From positions 62,001 to 126,000 of the forward strand of contig QFQQ01000012.1 of the NCBI GenBank assembly GCA_003243445.1: a DNA stretch of 64,000 bases, written 5' to 3'. The position numbers were made by a program, and so were the translations under genes. Positions within the stretch are counted from its first letter, which is position 1; each line of letters starts with the position of its first letter. Shown here in pieces: positions 26,813-36,035 of this stretch. Under the pieces are notes generated by a model. That model ran no database searches. It saw only the letters and a list, made by a program, of their open reading frames with translations, and was not told where the DNA came from. Origin of the DNA: Citrobacter freundii (GTDB lineage Bacteria; Bacteroidota; Bacteroidia; Chitinophagales; Chitinophagaceae).

Positions 26813-29179
26813 ATGAAAGACAGAATTCTACCCTCTTTTATGAGAGCAGTCGCTCTTATGTCTTTTTTCCTTTTTGCCATTTCTAATACTAATGCACAGG
26901 TTCAGACAGCAAAACGTGTATCGATGGCTGCTGCATCGAACGGGTATTATGAATATTTGCCCCAGGGTTACAGTACCGGTGGATCTTATCCGCTTATTCT
27001 TTTTATTCATGGATTAGGGGAATTAGGCAATGGCAACACACAATTACCGAATGTGCTGCGCAATGGCCTGCCCAAGCGCATTAATGACGGTGGATTTCCT
27101 TCTTCATTTACTGTAAATGGGGTGACATCGCGGTTTATCGTGATCTCGCCGCAATTCATCCGTTGGCCGAAAACAACTGACGTGGATGAAGTCCTGAATT
27201 ATATTGTATCGCACTATCCGGTTGATAAATCACGGATTTATATCACAGGGCTTAGTATGGGCGGCGGAGCTACCTGGGAATATGTAGGTACGCCAAGTAA
27301 TGTGAACAATATCCAGCGGACTGCGGCGATCGTGCCTGTGGCAGGAGCTTCTACGCCTACCACAACCAGAGCGCGGAACATTGCAAAGTATAACCTGCCT
27401 GTTTGGGCCTTTCATAACTCAGACGATCCTGAAGTGAGTGTGTCCAGCACCACTACTTATGTAGAGCGTATCAATCAGGCTCCTGCGCCAGTGCCGGCAG
27501 CCCGGATGACCATCTTCAATGCGTCCGGTCATGATGCGTGGACCCGCGCTTATGACCCCTCCTATAAAGAAAACGGAAAGAATATATATGAATGGATGCT
27601 GCAGTATTCACGTGGAGGCACGCCGCCACCGGCAGAGAACAAAGCACCCACGGCCAATGCAGGAAGTGATAAAGCCATTAGCCTGCCAACAAGCAGTGTA
27701 ACATTGTCAGGGTCAGGCATCGATGAGGACGGGACTATCAGTACTTATTCATGGACGAAAACTGCAGGGCCAGCTCAATATTCCATCAGCAACGCCAACA
27801 TCAGCAATCCGACCATTACACAACTGACCGAAGGCACTTATACATTCCGACTGACAGTAACTGATAATAAGGGGGCAACGGGTTATGACGATATCAATGT
27901 TGTGGTATCACCCGCTGCGGTAACCCATCAGCCTGTTCCGGGAAGAATTCAGGCGGAGTCATACAGCCAGATGCAGGGGATACAAACAGAAGCAACTTCT
28001 GATGCCGGGGGAGGGTTGAACGTTGGTTATGTTGAGGGCGGAGATTGGATGGATTATAATGTAGCCGTTGCAAGCGCCGGCTCTTATATCGTGAACTTCC
28101 GCGTGGCCACAACTGCGGTCAATAACCAGATACAATTGAGAAAAGCAGATGGAACTGTACTGGTATCAGCAGTATTGCCTAACACAAACGGATGGCAAAC
28201 CTGGGTCACGGTCAGTGCAACGCTGAACCTGAGCCAGGGTAATCAGGTACTGCGTATCTATGCACCAACAGGGGGGTTCAATCTGAACTGGTTTGAATTT
28301 TCTGCCAATACTGCTCCTCCTCCCGCAGTTACAAAGTATATCAGGGTCAATCTTTACGGAGGATCCAATGCCTATAATAATGCTGAATGGAATAACTGGA
28401 TCAATTCAACATACTCGGGAAATCTCAAATACTCCGATGGAAAAGCGTCGGCCATTTCTGCTACCTTGAGCATCGCCGGCAGTATCTCGGATAACGGTGC
28501 AGCTTATCCCGGCGGCATCGCTCCTGCACAGGTGTTGCGGTATACAAGTTATTCGACTTCTAACAGAACACTGACCATTTCTGGTCTTGATCCCGGAAAA
28601 ACCTACGATCTTGAACTATACGCCAGTCGCGCAATGAATGCCGGAAACTCAACTATTTTCAACCTCGGCGGCACAGCCCAGTCGTTGGTTACTTATTACA
28701 ATACCACTCAAAGCGCAAGGTTCTCCAACCGCAGTCCCGATGCAAACGGACGCCTGGTGGTTTCAATAAGCAAGTCTGGGGCCTACAACTATCTGAATGG
28801 TTTTGTGCTTACAGAAAATGGCTCTTCATCGTCGCTTGCATTACGTGCGCCGGCGGCAGAAGCGGCCACCGCCCCAACGTTACAGATCATGGAGGCTGAA
28901 GCAGGTAATAAGGTCCTTTATAAAGAAGAAGTCCGTCTTTATCCAAACCCATTCAGATCACAGTTATTTCTGGAGCTCAATAACAAGGAAAGGGGTTCAA
29001 TGCAGATCACCATTTCGGATCTGGCAGGTAAGATACATCGGCAATATCAACTGAATAAACAACAGGAAATATTCAATGAGATTTTACAAACCGGTGAACT
29101 TCCTGAAGGAATGTACTTCCTGAGAATACAGCTCGGTAAATGGATCAGTACGCAGAAGATACTTCATGTTAAGAACTAA
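26813..29179 (+). CDS. Secreted multidomain esterase with CBM6-like domain and T9SS signal
   Basis: 788 residues with a signal peptide. An alpha/beta-hydrolase (about 45-265) shows the oxyanion-type FIHGLGELG, nucleophile S148 in GLSMGG, acid D204 or D205 in HNSDDPEV, and H240 in SGHDAW. It resembles secreted carbohydrate esterases and PHB-depolymerase-like enzymes. Next come a PKD-like domain (about 280-365, PTANAGSDKAI), a CBM6-like sugar-binding domain (about 372-500, RIQAESYSQM to FNLNWFEF), an unnamed beta domain (about 505-665), and a C-terminal type IX secretion sorting domain (VRLYPNPF start, GMYFLRI). It is probably a cell-surface or secreted enzyme removing ester groups from a polysaccharide. 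It stands alone with two terminators behind it. Confidence 0.85.
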   Translation: MKDRILPSFMRAVALMSFFLFAISNTNAQVQTAKRVSMAAASNGYYEYLPQGYSTGGSYPLILFIHGLGELGNGNTQLPNVLRNGLPKRINDGGFPSSFTVNGVTSRFIVISPQFIRWPKTTDVDEVLNYIVSHYPVDKSRIYITGLSMGGGATWEYVGTPSNVNNIQRTAAIVPVAGASTPTTTRARNIAKYNLPVWAFHNSDDPEVSVSSTTTYVERINQAPAPVPAARMTIFNASGHDAWTRAYDPSYKENGKNIYEWMLQYSRGGTPPPAENKAPTANAGSDKAISLPTSSVTLSGSGIDEDGTISTYSWTKTAGPAQYSISNANISNPTITQLTEGTYTFRLTVTDNKGATGYDDINVVVSPAAVTHQPVPGRIQAESYSQMQGIQTEATSDAGGGLNVGYVEGGDWMDYNVAVASAGSYIVNFRVATTAVNNQIQLRKADGTVLVSAVLPNTNGWQTWVTVSATLNLSQGNQVLRIYAPTGGFNLNWFEFSANTAPPPAVTKYIRVNLYGGSNAYNNAEWNNWINSTYSGNLKYSDGKASAISATLSIAGSISDNGAAYPGGIAPAQVLRYTSYSTSNRTLTISGLDPGKTYDLELYASRAMNAGNSTIFNLGGTAQSLVTYYNTTQSARFSNRSPDANGRLVVSISKSGAYNYLNGFVLTENGSSSSLALRAPAAEAATAPTLQIMEAEAGNKVLYKEEVRLYPNPFRSQLFLELNNKERGSMQITISDLAGKIHRQYQLNKQQEIFNEILQTGELPEGMYFLRIQLGKWISTQKILHVKN

Positions 29180-29198
29180 AATAGATCAGAAGTAAAGC

Positions 29199-29230
29199 AA
29201 GAGGTTTCAACAATATCGTTGAAACCTCTT
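29199..29230. terminator. Terminator after the esterase gene
   Basis: Perfect 13-base arms (AAGAGGTTTCAAC/GTTGAAACCTCTT) with a six-base loop, 20 bases after the stop codon. The A/T-rich ends allow function on both strands. Confidence 0.85.
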
Positions 29231-29245
29231 TATGATCGTTCAAAG

Positions 29246-29271
29246 CCGTTGCAATTCAGCAACGGTTTTTT
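29246..29271 (+). terminator. Second terminator after the esterase gene
   Basis: CCGTTGC/GCAACGG stem (29246-29252, 29259-29265) followed by a run of T. It backs up the terminator 16 bases upstream. Confidence 0.75.
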
Positions 29272-29510
29272 ATTGGGTCTATTTTATTGACCAGGCATTA
29301 CAAATAGATTCTTAGAATATAGTCGAGATCAATCATCAACTAAAGACTATCATTTATGAAAAAACTGCTGTTGGTTTTTCATCTTAATAATGATGTGAAA
29401 AAACATCTTTTTAACGTGAAAAAACAAGTGCTTTTATGTGGCCTTTGTATGCTTGCGTTATTACCTTTAATACATTAAACACATAGTTCATTATTACTAA
29501 TAATTTTTTC

Positions 29511-29687
29511 ATGCTTACCGAGAAAGATATAAGAATGATAACCGAACTGGCGGAATCTAAAATCCGTACGGGTGTATCCCGCGAAGAGGCGTTGGAAACT
29601 CTTGTAGACGCGGGTATATTGGATTGGGATGGAAACTATACTAAATTCTACAGAGATCTGTTGACAGATGCGGGTATTGAAGTATAA
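29511..29687 (+). CDS. Small acidic protein, candidate antitoxin
   Basis: 58 residues, ATG start at 29511, stop at 29685-29687. It is acidic and helical, with LTEKDIRMITELAESKI at the start and EEALETLVDAGILD in the middle. It lies directly before the ADP-ribosyltransferase-like gene: the gap is 10 bases if that gene starts at 29698, and the two overlap if it starts at 29668. A small acidic protein immediately upstream of a toxin-like enzyme is the normal arrangement of a toxin-antitoxin pair; the role is inferred from position alone. Confidence 0.6.
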   Translation: MLTEKDIRMITELAESKIRTGVSREEALETLVDAGILDWDGNYTKFYRDLLTDAGIEV

Positions 29688-29697
29688 GTCTATTTAT

Positions 29698-30354
29698 ATG
29701 TACAACACGCGTTCAGGTTTATTGATTGGATTTCATGGCTGCGATAAGTTAATGCAACAACATCTGCTCTCTGGTACAGTCGATATTCATGTTTCCGATA
29801 AGCCCTTCGATTGGTTAGGGCATGGTATGTATTTTTGGGAGAATAACTATGAGCGTGCTTTACAGTGGGCGATCGATAAGTGCGAGAGAAATGCGGGGGT
29901 AAGCGAGCCAGCTGTTGTCGGTGCCGTGCTCGATTTGAATTATTGCTGTGATTTTCTTGATCAATCGTTTATTAGAATGATCGGAGCGTACTATGATTTG
30001 ATGGCACTGGAATTTCAATCGATGGGAAAGGCTTTGCCTGTAAACAAGGATTTCGCAAAGGATCTGTATAAGGATAAGCTCATGCGATTTCTTGATTGCG
30101 AGACTATCGAGTTTATGCATAAAAATATCAGAACAATAGGTCAATGTATAAATATGCCGCCAGGTCTAACCTCATTAAAACCCTTCGATTCCGTCAGAGG
30201 CGCTTTTCTCGAAGGCGGCGAAGCCTTCCCAGGTGCCGGAATTTCCGCCAAAACCCATATCCAGATCTGTATCAGAAACCCTAACTGCATCAAAGGCTTC
30301 TTCCAAAAACGGGAAGAAGTTGATTTCATACAACTCGAAATCTCCCGCAGTTAG
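29698..30354 (+). CDS. ADP-ribosyltransferase-like protein, candidate toxin
   Basis: About 218 residues from the ATG at 29698; an ATG at 29668 in the same frame is the alternative. The N-terminus has LIGFHGCDK (H13, G14) and then DWLGHGMYFWENNYERALQWA (Y45, F46), matching in order the H-G and G.GfY blocks of DUF3990/PARP-like ADP-ribosyltransferase folds that bind NAD. The third catalytic residue is not obvious; the SAKTHIQICI strand near 195-205 is the likely place and would carry Q rather than E. No signal peptide, so it acts in the cytosol. With the small acidic partner upstream it looks like a toxin-antitoxin module. The fold is inferred. Confidence 0.6.
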   Translation: MYNTRSGLLIGFHGCDKLMQQHLLSGTVDIHVSDKPFDWLGHGMYFWENNYERALQWAIDKCERNAGVSEPAVVGAVLDLNYCCDFLDQSFIRMIGAYYDLMALEFQSMGKALPVNKDFAKDLYKDKLMRFLDCETIEFMHKNIRTIGQCINMPPGLTSLKPFDSVRGAFLEGGEAFPGAGISAKTHIQICIRNPNCIKGFFQKREEVDFIQLEISRS

Positions 30355-31118
30355 CCGGCACCTGCAAGTTCAGCTTTACCCTATATCTATTATATGGGCA
30401 CATCTTGTGATCGATCCGCTTGAGCTCCTTCCTTCGCTTCGTTACGACGGACCAGCCCGCAGATACGGCTGTCTTCCCGGGAAATTGTTGTTGAGATTTG
30501 CCTTGCTCAATAGCGGACAGCGAACAGTACAAGCCATTCGTCAATACAAAGCAAAAGTTGCCAACGAGAGACTTTCTTACCGTCCTTCCCGGCTTCCCGG
30601 TAAAAATAAACCGGTAAGCCGGGAAGGACGGTAAGAAAGTCCTATGTTGGCAACCTTGTTCTACATAGAGACCAATGTCTTATAATCTGCGGCATCAGTG
30701 ATACGATTGCGAAAATCACCCGCAAGTAGCCCACCTCAAACATGATCAGCCTGAAGTCTGCGGAACCCGCAGGATCCAAGCTACCTGATAAAAGTGTCCA
30801 CCCTGTAGCGCAACGTACCAATTCCGTCATTTTCATCCTTCCGCTCTTTTGCCCTCTTTCAGGCATCCATTCCGCGTGATGCCAATCAAGAATCGTAAAA
30901 AAACTTTTTCCTGACCCGATTTCATTATGCATTAAATACGTGGAAGTTGCGTATTTATACTTGAAGCCTTACTACCCAAATACGACCATTTTCAGGAAAA
31001 ACCATTACCCGCCATTTTGGTAGTTCGAAGATTTAATTGATTTTACCCTTAGAACATTTCTTTTATTTAATCCGTTTTGCCGAAAAATTTCATGATAACA
31101 ACTTTACAAACTACCCTT
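30355..31118. other. Gap with a giant hairpin and no supported gene
   Basis: About 760 bases. The inverted repeat at 30558-30653 is the only clear structure. A minus-strand ORF at 30642-30932 has biased, arginine-rich composition without family features and is not accepted. The final 100 bases presumably hold the promoter of the discoidin-domain gene. Confidence 0.4.
30558..30653. repeat. 44-bp-arm hairpin of the TTACCGTCC/GGACGGTAA family
   Basis: Arms at 30558-30601 and about 30611-30653 match in blocks: TTGCCAAC at the base, a five-base mismatch, then ACTTTCTTACCGTCC and TTCCCGGCTT continuing to the loop with one mismatch. The nine-base A/T loop and inner stem match the hairpin at 9381-9439. 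It is not next to a stop codon, so termination is not its obvious purpose. Confidence 0.8.
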
Positions 31119-32525
31119 ATGAAATCTTTGATCCTTGTGGCGATTGCGATTTTTACGATCAGCTCACAACTTTCCGCACAATGCAATACTTCCAATAACC
31201 TGGCCCTTAACAGGCTCACTTCATCTACTTCAGACGAAACAAATGGCCGCCGCTCAGACTTCGCCGTAGACGGTAACACCTCTACCCGCTGGAGCAGTGC
31301 CTACAGCAATGACCAGTCGATCACCGTAGACCTCGGTGCTATCAAATCCCTTTGCCAGGTTGAGCTCCTCTGGGAATCCGCTTATGCTACCAGTTTCCGC
31401 ATTGATATCTCTAATGACCAGGTGAATTGGACAACTGTTGCCACGATCACGGGCAACACTTCCAAAACAAATACCATCTCAATAAGCGGAAGCGGCCGTT
31501 ATGTGAAAATGCAGGGTCTGACCCGCGCAACAGGTTATGGCTATTCATTGTATGAATTCCGTGTGTTCGGTTCAGCAGCCACACAGAGCTGTTCGACTAA
31601 CCTGGCTCTTGGACGTTCAGCCTACGAGTCTTCCCAGCAAAATAGTTCATACTCTGTTTCAAACGCTACAGATGGCGATATCGATACACGCTGGAGCAGT
31701 GGTTTTACTGACAATGAATATATGTACGTTGACCTCGGTTCAAAATATCCGGTTTGCTCTGTTGAGATCTTTTGGGAAGCGGCTTATGCAACAAGCTACC
31801 GTATTGAACTTTCTGACGATGCTGTAAACTGGACAACTGCAGCCACCATCACTGGTAACTCATCATTACACAACACTATCCCTGTTTCCGGCAGCGCGCG
31901 TTATGTAAAAATGCAGGGCATCAGCCGCGCCACGCAATATGGTTACTCCATCTTCGAACTGCGCGTGCTCGGTACATCTATCACATTGCCTGTTAACTGG
32001 ATCTCTTTCACTGGTCAGCTGGACAACCAGCAAACAAAACTGCAATGGATCACCGCTGATGAAACCAACAACGCCGGTTTTGAAGTACAACGAAAAACTG
32101 CCGCTGATACTGATTTCGTAACGATCGGTAGAGTAGCGGCTGCAACCATCAAGGCAGCGGCAAATACATATAACTATTATGATCTGAATCCCGCGAGTGG
32201 TGCAAACTATTACCGTATCAAACAGATCGATCGCGATAGCCACAGCTCTTTCTCAAAAACGATCAGTGTTGAAAATAAGAGTACATCTTCCATGCTGACC
32301 GTATATCCCAATCCTGTTGTAAGCCAGCTCTTCGTTAAAGACTTAACAGAAAATATCAGTTACCTGCGCTTGTTCACTGTCGATGGAAGAAAAATACAGG
32401 AGCTAAGTAACATCGCTAAAGGACAGACTGCTACACTTCAAACAAGTGGCCTGCCGAAAGGAACCTACCTGGTGCAGATCGCAACAGCGAAAGGAGTGGA
32501 GACGAGAAAAATTGTGAAAGAATAG
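31119..32525 (+). CDS. Type IX-secreted protein with two discoidin (F5/8C) domains
   Basis: I chose the ATG at 31119 because a signal peptide follows at once (MKSLILVAIAIF, cut after SAQ); product 468 residues. Two F5/8 type C (CBM32-like) domains of about 135 residues each share NLALNR/NLALGR, TRWSS, YVDLGS/TVDLGA, WTTVATITGN and RYVKMQG. A beta segment (LQWITADETNNAGFEVQRK) and a type IX C-terminal sorting domain (LTVYPNPVVSQLFV, GTYLVQIATAKGVETRKIV) follow. No catalytic domain is seen, so it is probably a surface carbohydrate-binding or adhesion protein. The high similarity of the two repeats suggests a recent internal duplication. A terminator follows. Confidence 0.85.
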   Translation: MKSLILVAIAIFTISSQLSAQCNTSNNLALNRLTSSTSDETNGRRSDFAVDGNTSTRWSSAYSNDQSITVDLGAIKSLCQVELLWESAYATSFRIDISNDQVNWTTVATITGNTSKTNTISISGSGRYVKMQGLTRATGYGYSLYEFRVFGSAATQSCSTNLALGRSAYESSQQNSSYSVSNATDGDIDTRWSSGFTDNEYMYVDLGSKYPVCSVEIFWEAAYATSYRIELSDDAVNWTTAATITGNSSLHNTIPVSGSARYVKMQGISRATQYGYSIFELRVLGTSITLPVNWISFTGQLDNQQTKLQWITADETNNAGFEVQRKTAADTDFVTIGRVAAATIKAAANTYNYYDLNPASGANYYRIKQIDRDSHSSFSKTISVENKSTSSMLTVYPNPVVSQLFVKDLTENISYLRLFTVDGRKIQELSNIAKGQTATLQTSGLPKGTYLVQIATAKGVETRKIVKE

Positions 32526-32552
32526 ATCAGACTGAGGGATCCTTTATCAAAT

Positions 32553-32600
32553 ATTCCCGGGAGTTGCAACATCATTTGCAATTCCCGGGAATTCTATTTT
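32553..32600 (+). terminator. Terminator after the discoidin-domain gene
   Basis: 17-base arms (32553-32569, 32576-32592) built on ATTCCCGGGA with one G-T pair, six-base loop, then TCTATTTTT. It lies 27 bases after the stop codon. Confidence 0.85.
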
Positions 32601-32691
32601 TATCCTGTGATAAATGCGCTTGTGACAGTATTATTCATTTCTATGATGATCTGTATGCTTTTCAGCATTCGATATGAAAATTGAAAACGGT

Positions 32692-33084
32692 TTACTTTTT
32701 TGCCTTGATTGCTTTTTCCTTCGCCTTCGCCTGATTTTCTTTTTTCCTGAATTCAATAATCTTCTTTATCAATTTTTCCGGCAATGGTTCGTCGTTTGGA
32801 AACTGGATCACCGCCTTGCTCGTTTTATATCCTTCCAGGTCTTTCCTGAAATATTCCCAAAAGGCGGTACTGAATGGATTGGAAATACTGATATGTTTGG
32901 CAAATGCACAATAGTAGATCAGGTAGCCATTGTATTTAAAACATGGGATCTGGTAACTGATCGTTTCTTCCACCTCCGGCACAACTTTATGTATGATGTT
33001 GCGAATGACTTGCATTCTGTCAACCAGCTCTTTCGGAAAAGCCTGGTGATACTGGTCGATGGATTGGTAATCGGTCTTTGCCAT
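32692..33084 (-). CDS. DUF1801 (YdhG/CyaY-like) family protein
   Basis: 130 residues, cytosolic. The family pattern is plain: YHQAFPKELVDRMQVIRNIIHKVVPEVEETISYQIPCFKYNG, then ISISNP and a FPNDEPLPEKLIKKIIEFR end. Members have a frataxin-like fold and are sometimes described as iron chaperones, but the function is weakly supported. The C-terminus is an alanine/lysine tail. It is downstream of the VOC gene on the same strand with a 64-base gap, so they may be co-transcribed. Confidence 0.82.
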   Translation of the reverse strand: MAKTDYQSIDQYHQAFPKELVDRMQVIRNIIHKVVPEVEETISYQIPCFKYNGYLIYYCAFAKHISISNPFSTAFWEYFRKDLEGYKTSKAVIQFPNDEPLPEKLIKKIIEFRKKENQAKAKEKAIKAKK

Positions 33085-33148
33085 TTTGTTGGTTTGATGG
33101 TTGGTATTAACAAACGCGGAGTATCCGGTTAATTGCAGTGTTCATATA

Positions 33149-33556
33149 TTACTGTGCGGGAAACTTGCTCATATCCATATAAAATACTTCCCAATGATTT
33201 CCGTCAGGATCATTAAAACTCCTTTGTTGCATAAAGCCATAGTCTTTCGGTGGTGTTGGTTCATCACCGCCGGCTTTCAATGCCGCATCAGCCATTGCGT
33301 TTGCTTCATCGAGGCTATCGGCAGAGATGGAAAGAATTACGCCGGTTGATGTCTTTGCATCGATGATCTTTTTGTTGGAAAAAGATCCGAATTTGGCATG
33401 CGTTAGCAGCATTACATAGATCTCTTCAGTGAGCACCATGCAGGCAGCTGTATCATCTGTGAACATGGGATTATTTACAAAACCGATCTTTGTATAAAAA
33501 TCCATTGACTTTTTAAGATTCGCTACGGGCAGATTAACAAAGATTTTCTTTGACAT
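33149..33556 (-). CDS. VOC-superfamily (glyoxalase-like) protein
   Basis: About 135 residues from the ATG at 33556, which starts the canonical MSKKIFVNLPVANLKKSMDFYTKIGF motif; an upstream ATG in frame would add 11 residues. The two beta-alpha-beta-beta-beta modules end in YGFMQQRSFNDPDGNHWEVFYMD, typical of this fold. Such proteins bind a metal and are often annotated as glyoxalase or bleomycin-resistance type; the substrate cannot be told. It is followed by the DUF1801 gene on the same strand. Confidence 0.85.
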   Translation of the reverse strand: MSKKIFVNLPVANLKKSMDFYTKIGFVNNPMFTDDTAACMVLTEEIYVMLLTHAKFGSFSNKKIIDAKTSTGVILSISADSLDEANAMADAALKAGGDEPTPPKDYGFMQQRSFNDPDGNHWEVFYMDMSKFPAQ

Positions 33557-34165
33557 AAATGGTTGTTTTAATGATTCATTTATCATCACAAATATGGCAC
33601 GAAATAAATGAATCGACCGATTGCAAAAACGACAACTTAAGGGGGTAAAAATGACAAGTATCTCCTGTTTTAATTTATAAATTCTTTTAAGCCCATGCTG
33701 GTAATAGTTTTTTGCCCCGGAAAGAGTGGGTTAAGGTTGCTGAAGTATAAGTCTTTTTATTTAGCCTGACACATCATTTGGAGATAGCAACATTGCTTGT
33801 CTTCACTCATTACGCGAAATGAATGTGAGTATGATCTCAAAGAGGTATCGCAATAATGAAAATAAATCAGTTTGATTGCAGCTGCGCTAACTCATATAGG
33901 TGATACATAAAATATTCGAATCTGCGGAAATTCCTCTTTTCTAAAGTCTCCCTCAAAAAGTCAGGTCAAAAGCAATCAGATACGCTCGTTTTACCGTTTT
34001 TGTTTCAGTATCATTACCGCCTTCATACTCAAAGTGTGATAAATGCACTAATTTGTCAGTTATATCCACCTGTAGCTTTCTTTTAGTAAGCATTCTCCCT
34101 TTAAGGTAGGTTCTGCATGTAGCCAATAGCGAACAGCTAAGATGTCTTTGTACTAATTTTTGACC
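33557..34165. other. Gap holding a gene remnant
   Basis: About 600 bases. Apart from the minus-strand C-terminal remnant (33953-34093) I see no gene. TACTAATTTTTG near 34151-34162 is too irregular to call as a promoter. Confidence 0.35.
33953..34093 (-). pseudogene. C-terminal remnant, perhaps of an outer-membrane protein
   Basis: The minus-strand frame reads LTKRKLQVDITDK, then LSHFEYEGGNDTETKT and VKRAYLIAFDLTF followed by a stop. The alternating pattern and terminal phenylalanine resemble the last strands of an outer-membrane beta barrel. Further upstream the similarity continues only in another frame, so the gene is broken. The family is not recognised. Confidence 0.35.
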
Positions 34166-35005
34166 ATGAGCAGACCTATAAAAAACAAAACCAACTGGAT
34201 TTATGTAACGCTTACATTGTTTGCGTTATTCATCGCTGTGTTGTTTATCTCCATCTCGTATCAGCAACGCATCCGTTTGTCGATGCCCGTTTATTTCTTC
34301 CTGTTGACCATCTGTGCACTGGCGGCAACTGCGTTTCTTAGCGGAGCCTTGAAAAGCAGCGCGGAGTATAATGGCACGGTGATGAAAGGCAATCTCCGGA
34401 TCACGGGTGCGGTCGTCATCTTTCTGCTTATTATTGGTGCTGGATACCGCTTTCGCCCAAAAGATGAACGGACGCCATTTGACCTTACGATTCTTGTAAG
34501 AGATGTGGTGAACAGGCCTGACAGGCCATTGACCGGAACCATACAGGTGGTATTGGATAATGATGTACGCAAGGAAGTGATCGATGCAAAGGGAAAAGTT
34601 GTGTTTGCCAACATCAACGCGGATTATGCAGGAAAACAAATATTGGTGTCGGCCGATATTGAAGGCTTCCGTGTTTCTGGTTCAAAGGATACAATGGTGA
34701 TGATACCAGATGGTCCGTTGCCGGTGATCCATCTTCCGCTTACTGAAATAAACGATTCGACGCTTTTTGCAGGTTATCTGATGCGAAGCGATCCTGGCAA
34801 GATTGGCGGCGTGATCGACGGCGCAAATATTCTGTTCAATGAATTTGACAGAACCGTGCAAACCGACAGTACCGGCCGGTTCAGGATCTATCTTTCCGCG
34901 AGGGAAGGTGCCACAACTCCTGTTACTGTGTTCCGCGGCAATAAGATGATCTTCTCCGGAAGGATTTCTTTATCCCGCACCATGCAAATCATCACTCATG
35001 AATAA
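34166..35005 (+). CDS. Unrecognised membrane protein with extracytoplasmic beta domain
   Basis: 279 residues from the ATG at 34166. Three hydrophobic segments lie at about 11-30, 38-60 and 73-92, followed by about 185 residues of likely beta structure with two repeated beta-sandwich-like parts (GTIQVVLDNDVRKEVIDAKG and GANILFNEFDRTVQTDSTG). The second resembles carboxypeptidase-regulatory-like domains. Its last bases overlap the next gene by eight bases. Gene order suggests an envelope complex of three proteins, function unknown. Confidence 0.7.
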   Translation: MSRPIKNKTNWIYVTLTLFALFIAVLFISISYQQRIRLSMPVYFFLLTICALAATAFLSGALKSSAEYNGTVMKGNLRITGAVVIFLLIIGAGYRFRPKDERTPFDLTILVRDVVNRPDRPLTGTIQVVLDNDVRKEVIDAKGKVVFANINADYAGKQILVSADIEGFRVSGSKDTMVMIPDGPLPVIHLPLTEINDSTLFAGYLMRSDPGKIGGVIDGANILFNEFDRTVQTDSTGRFRIYLSAREGATTPVTVFRGNKMIFSGRISLSRTMQIITHE

Positions 35006-36026
35006 GCTGCGTATGATATGGCTCGCGTATCTTCTCCTGAACATTGTTATTGCAACAGCACAGGATACACACTATACGCTCAGCATAGAAATACTGGGTG
35101 ATGATAACCGTAGCAGACCCGCACCCTATGCGGAATTATGGGTAAATACACAACTCATGAAATCAGATGCAGATGGCCGGATCTATTTTCCTGCAAGCCC
35201 GGGCAGCAGATCGGTGCTGGTGAAAGTAACTACATCGCAGGATCTTGTGATCGTAGGCTCGGGTAATCTTGGTTTGCCTTCTGACCGGTCGATTGAAATA
35301 GTTGTCACACTTCGCAAGCCAAAGGATAATGAAAAAGGCCTGACACAGGTTGTAAGTACTTTGAAGAAGATGAATCTGAACATTAATAATCTCGACAGCT
35401 TACGCCGTGCAGACAATGTGCGTTATGCGCGTGTTATGCAGGTACAGGATTCGTTATTGAAAATAGTAACACAATTGTACAAGTTGTCCGAAACCGATCT
35501 GCGAACTGATCTTGAACGGTTAAAAGGACGTGATACCTATTATCCGCAGATCTCTTCGGCGCTGGAAATGTATCTGAATGAAGCAAAGGATATCAAGGAT
35601 ATTTTCAAACAGATGACCGGATTTGCAATGACAAGTCCGCAGGCAATATTACAATTTGACTCAACCATCCGCATTTACAACGCAGCATATCTCGTGCTCA
35701 ATTCAAACAATAACGATTATGAAAGAGCTGTGCTTGAGTATTGGGCCAGCAGTGAGCTTTCGTATGGATTCAGGAATGTGTTTGATTTCGCCATCAATAC
35801 AATTCATCGTTCAGAAATATTGCATCTGAACGCTGATCTGATCCCCAGGATCAATCAGTATATCCACGAAGGAAATAAAAAGAAAAGAAACCGGATCAAA
35901 GACGATATACTTTCAACATTACAAAATATCATTCCAAGGTTGGAGAATGATCTGACTGTGCTGGAAACGCGCATCAGAACTTATCTCGGTAAGCTTGATG
36001 CGCAAAATATTTCGCTTAACCTTTAA
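34998..36026 (+). CDS. Unrecognised exported protein, beta front and helical tail
   Basis: 342 residues with a signal peptide (ending ATAQ). Residues about 25-110 look like a carboxypeptidase-regulatory beta domain (PAPYAELWVNTQLMKSDADG). The remaining 230 residues are mostly helical with coiled-coil tendency (VVSTLKKMNLNINNLDSLRR; NDLTVLETRIRTYLGKL). It overlaps the preceding gene by eight bases and is followed after nine bases by a lipoprotein gene, so all three are probably co-translated. No known family is evident. Confidence 0.7.
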   Translation: MNKLRMIWLAYLLLNIVIATAQDTHYTLSIEILGDDNRSRPAPYAELWVNTQLMKSDADGRIYFPASPGSRSVLVKVTTSQDLVIVGSGNLGLPSDRSIEIVVTLRKPKDNEKGLTQVVSTLKKMNLNINNLDSLRRADNVRYARVMQVQDSLLKIVTQLYKLSETDLRTDLERLKGRDTYYPQISSALEMYLNEAKDIKDIFKQMTGFAMTSPQAILQFDSTIRIYNAAYLVLNSNNNDYERAVLEYWASSELSYGFRNVFDFAINTIHRSEILHLNADLIPRINQYIHEGNKKKRNRIKDDILSTLQNIIPRLENDLTVLETRIRTYLGKLDAQNISLNL

Positions 36027-36035
36027 ACCTTCGTT

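Noticed and set aside
29356..29478. A 40-residue ORF (MKKLLLVFHLNND...) before the candidate antitoxin
   Set aside because: Starts like a signal peptide but is too short and has no other support; not counted as a gene.
30642..30932. A 96-residue minus-strand ORF in the gap after the ART-like gene
   Set aside because: Overlaps the giant hairpin end, biased composition, no recognised domain.
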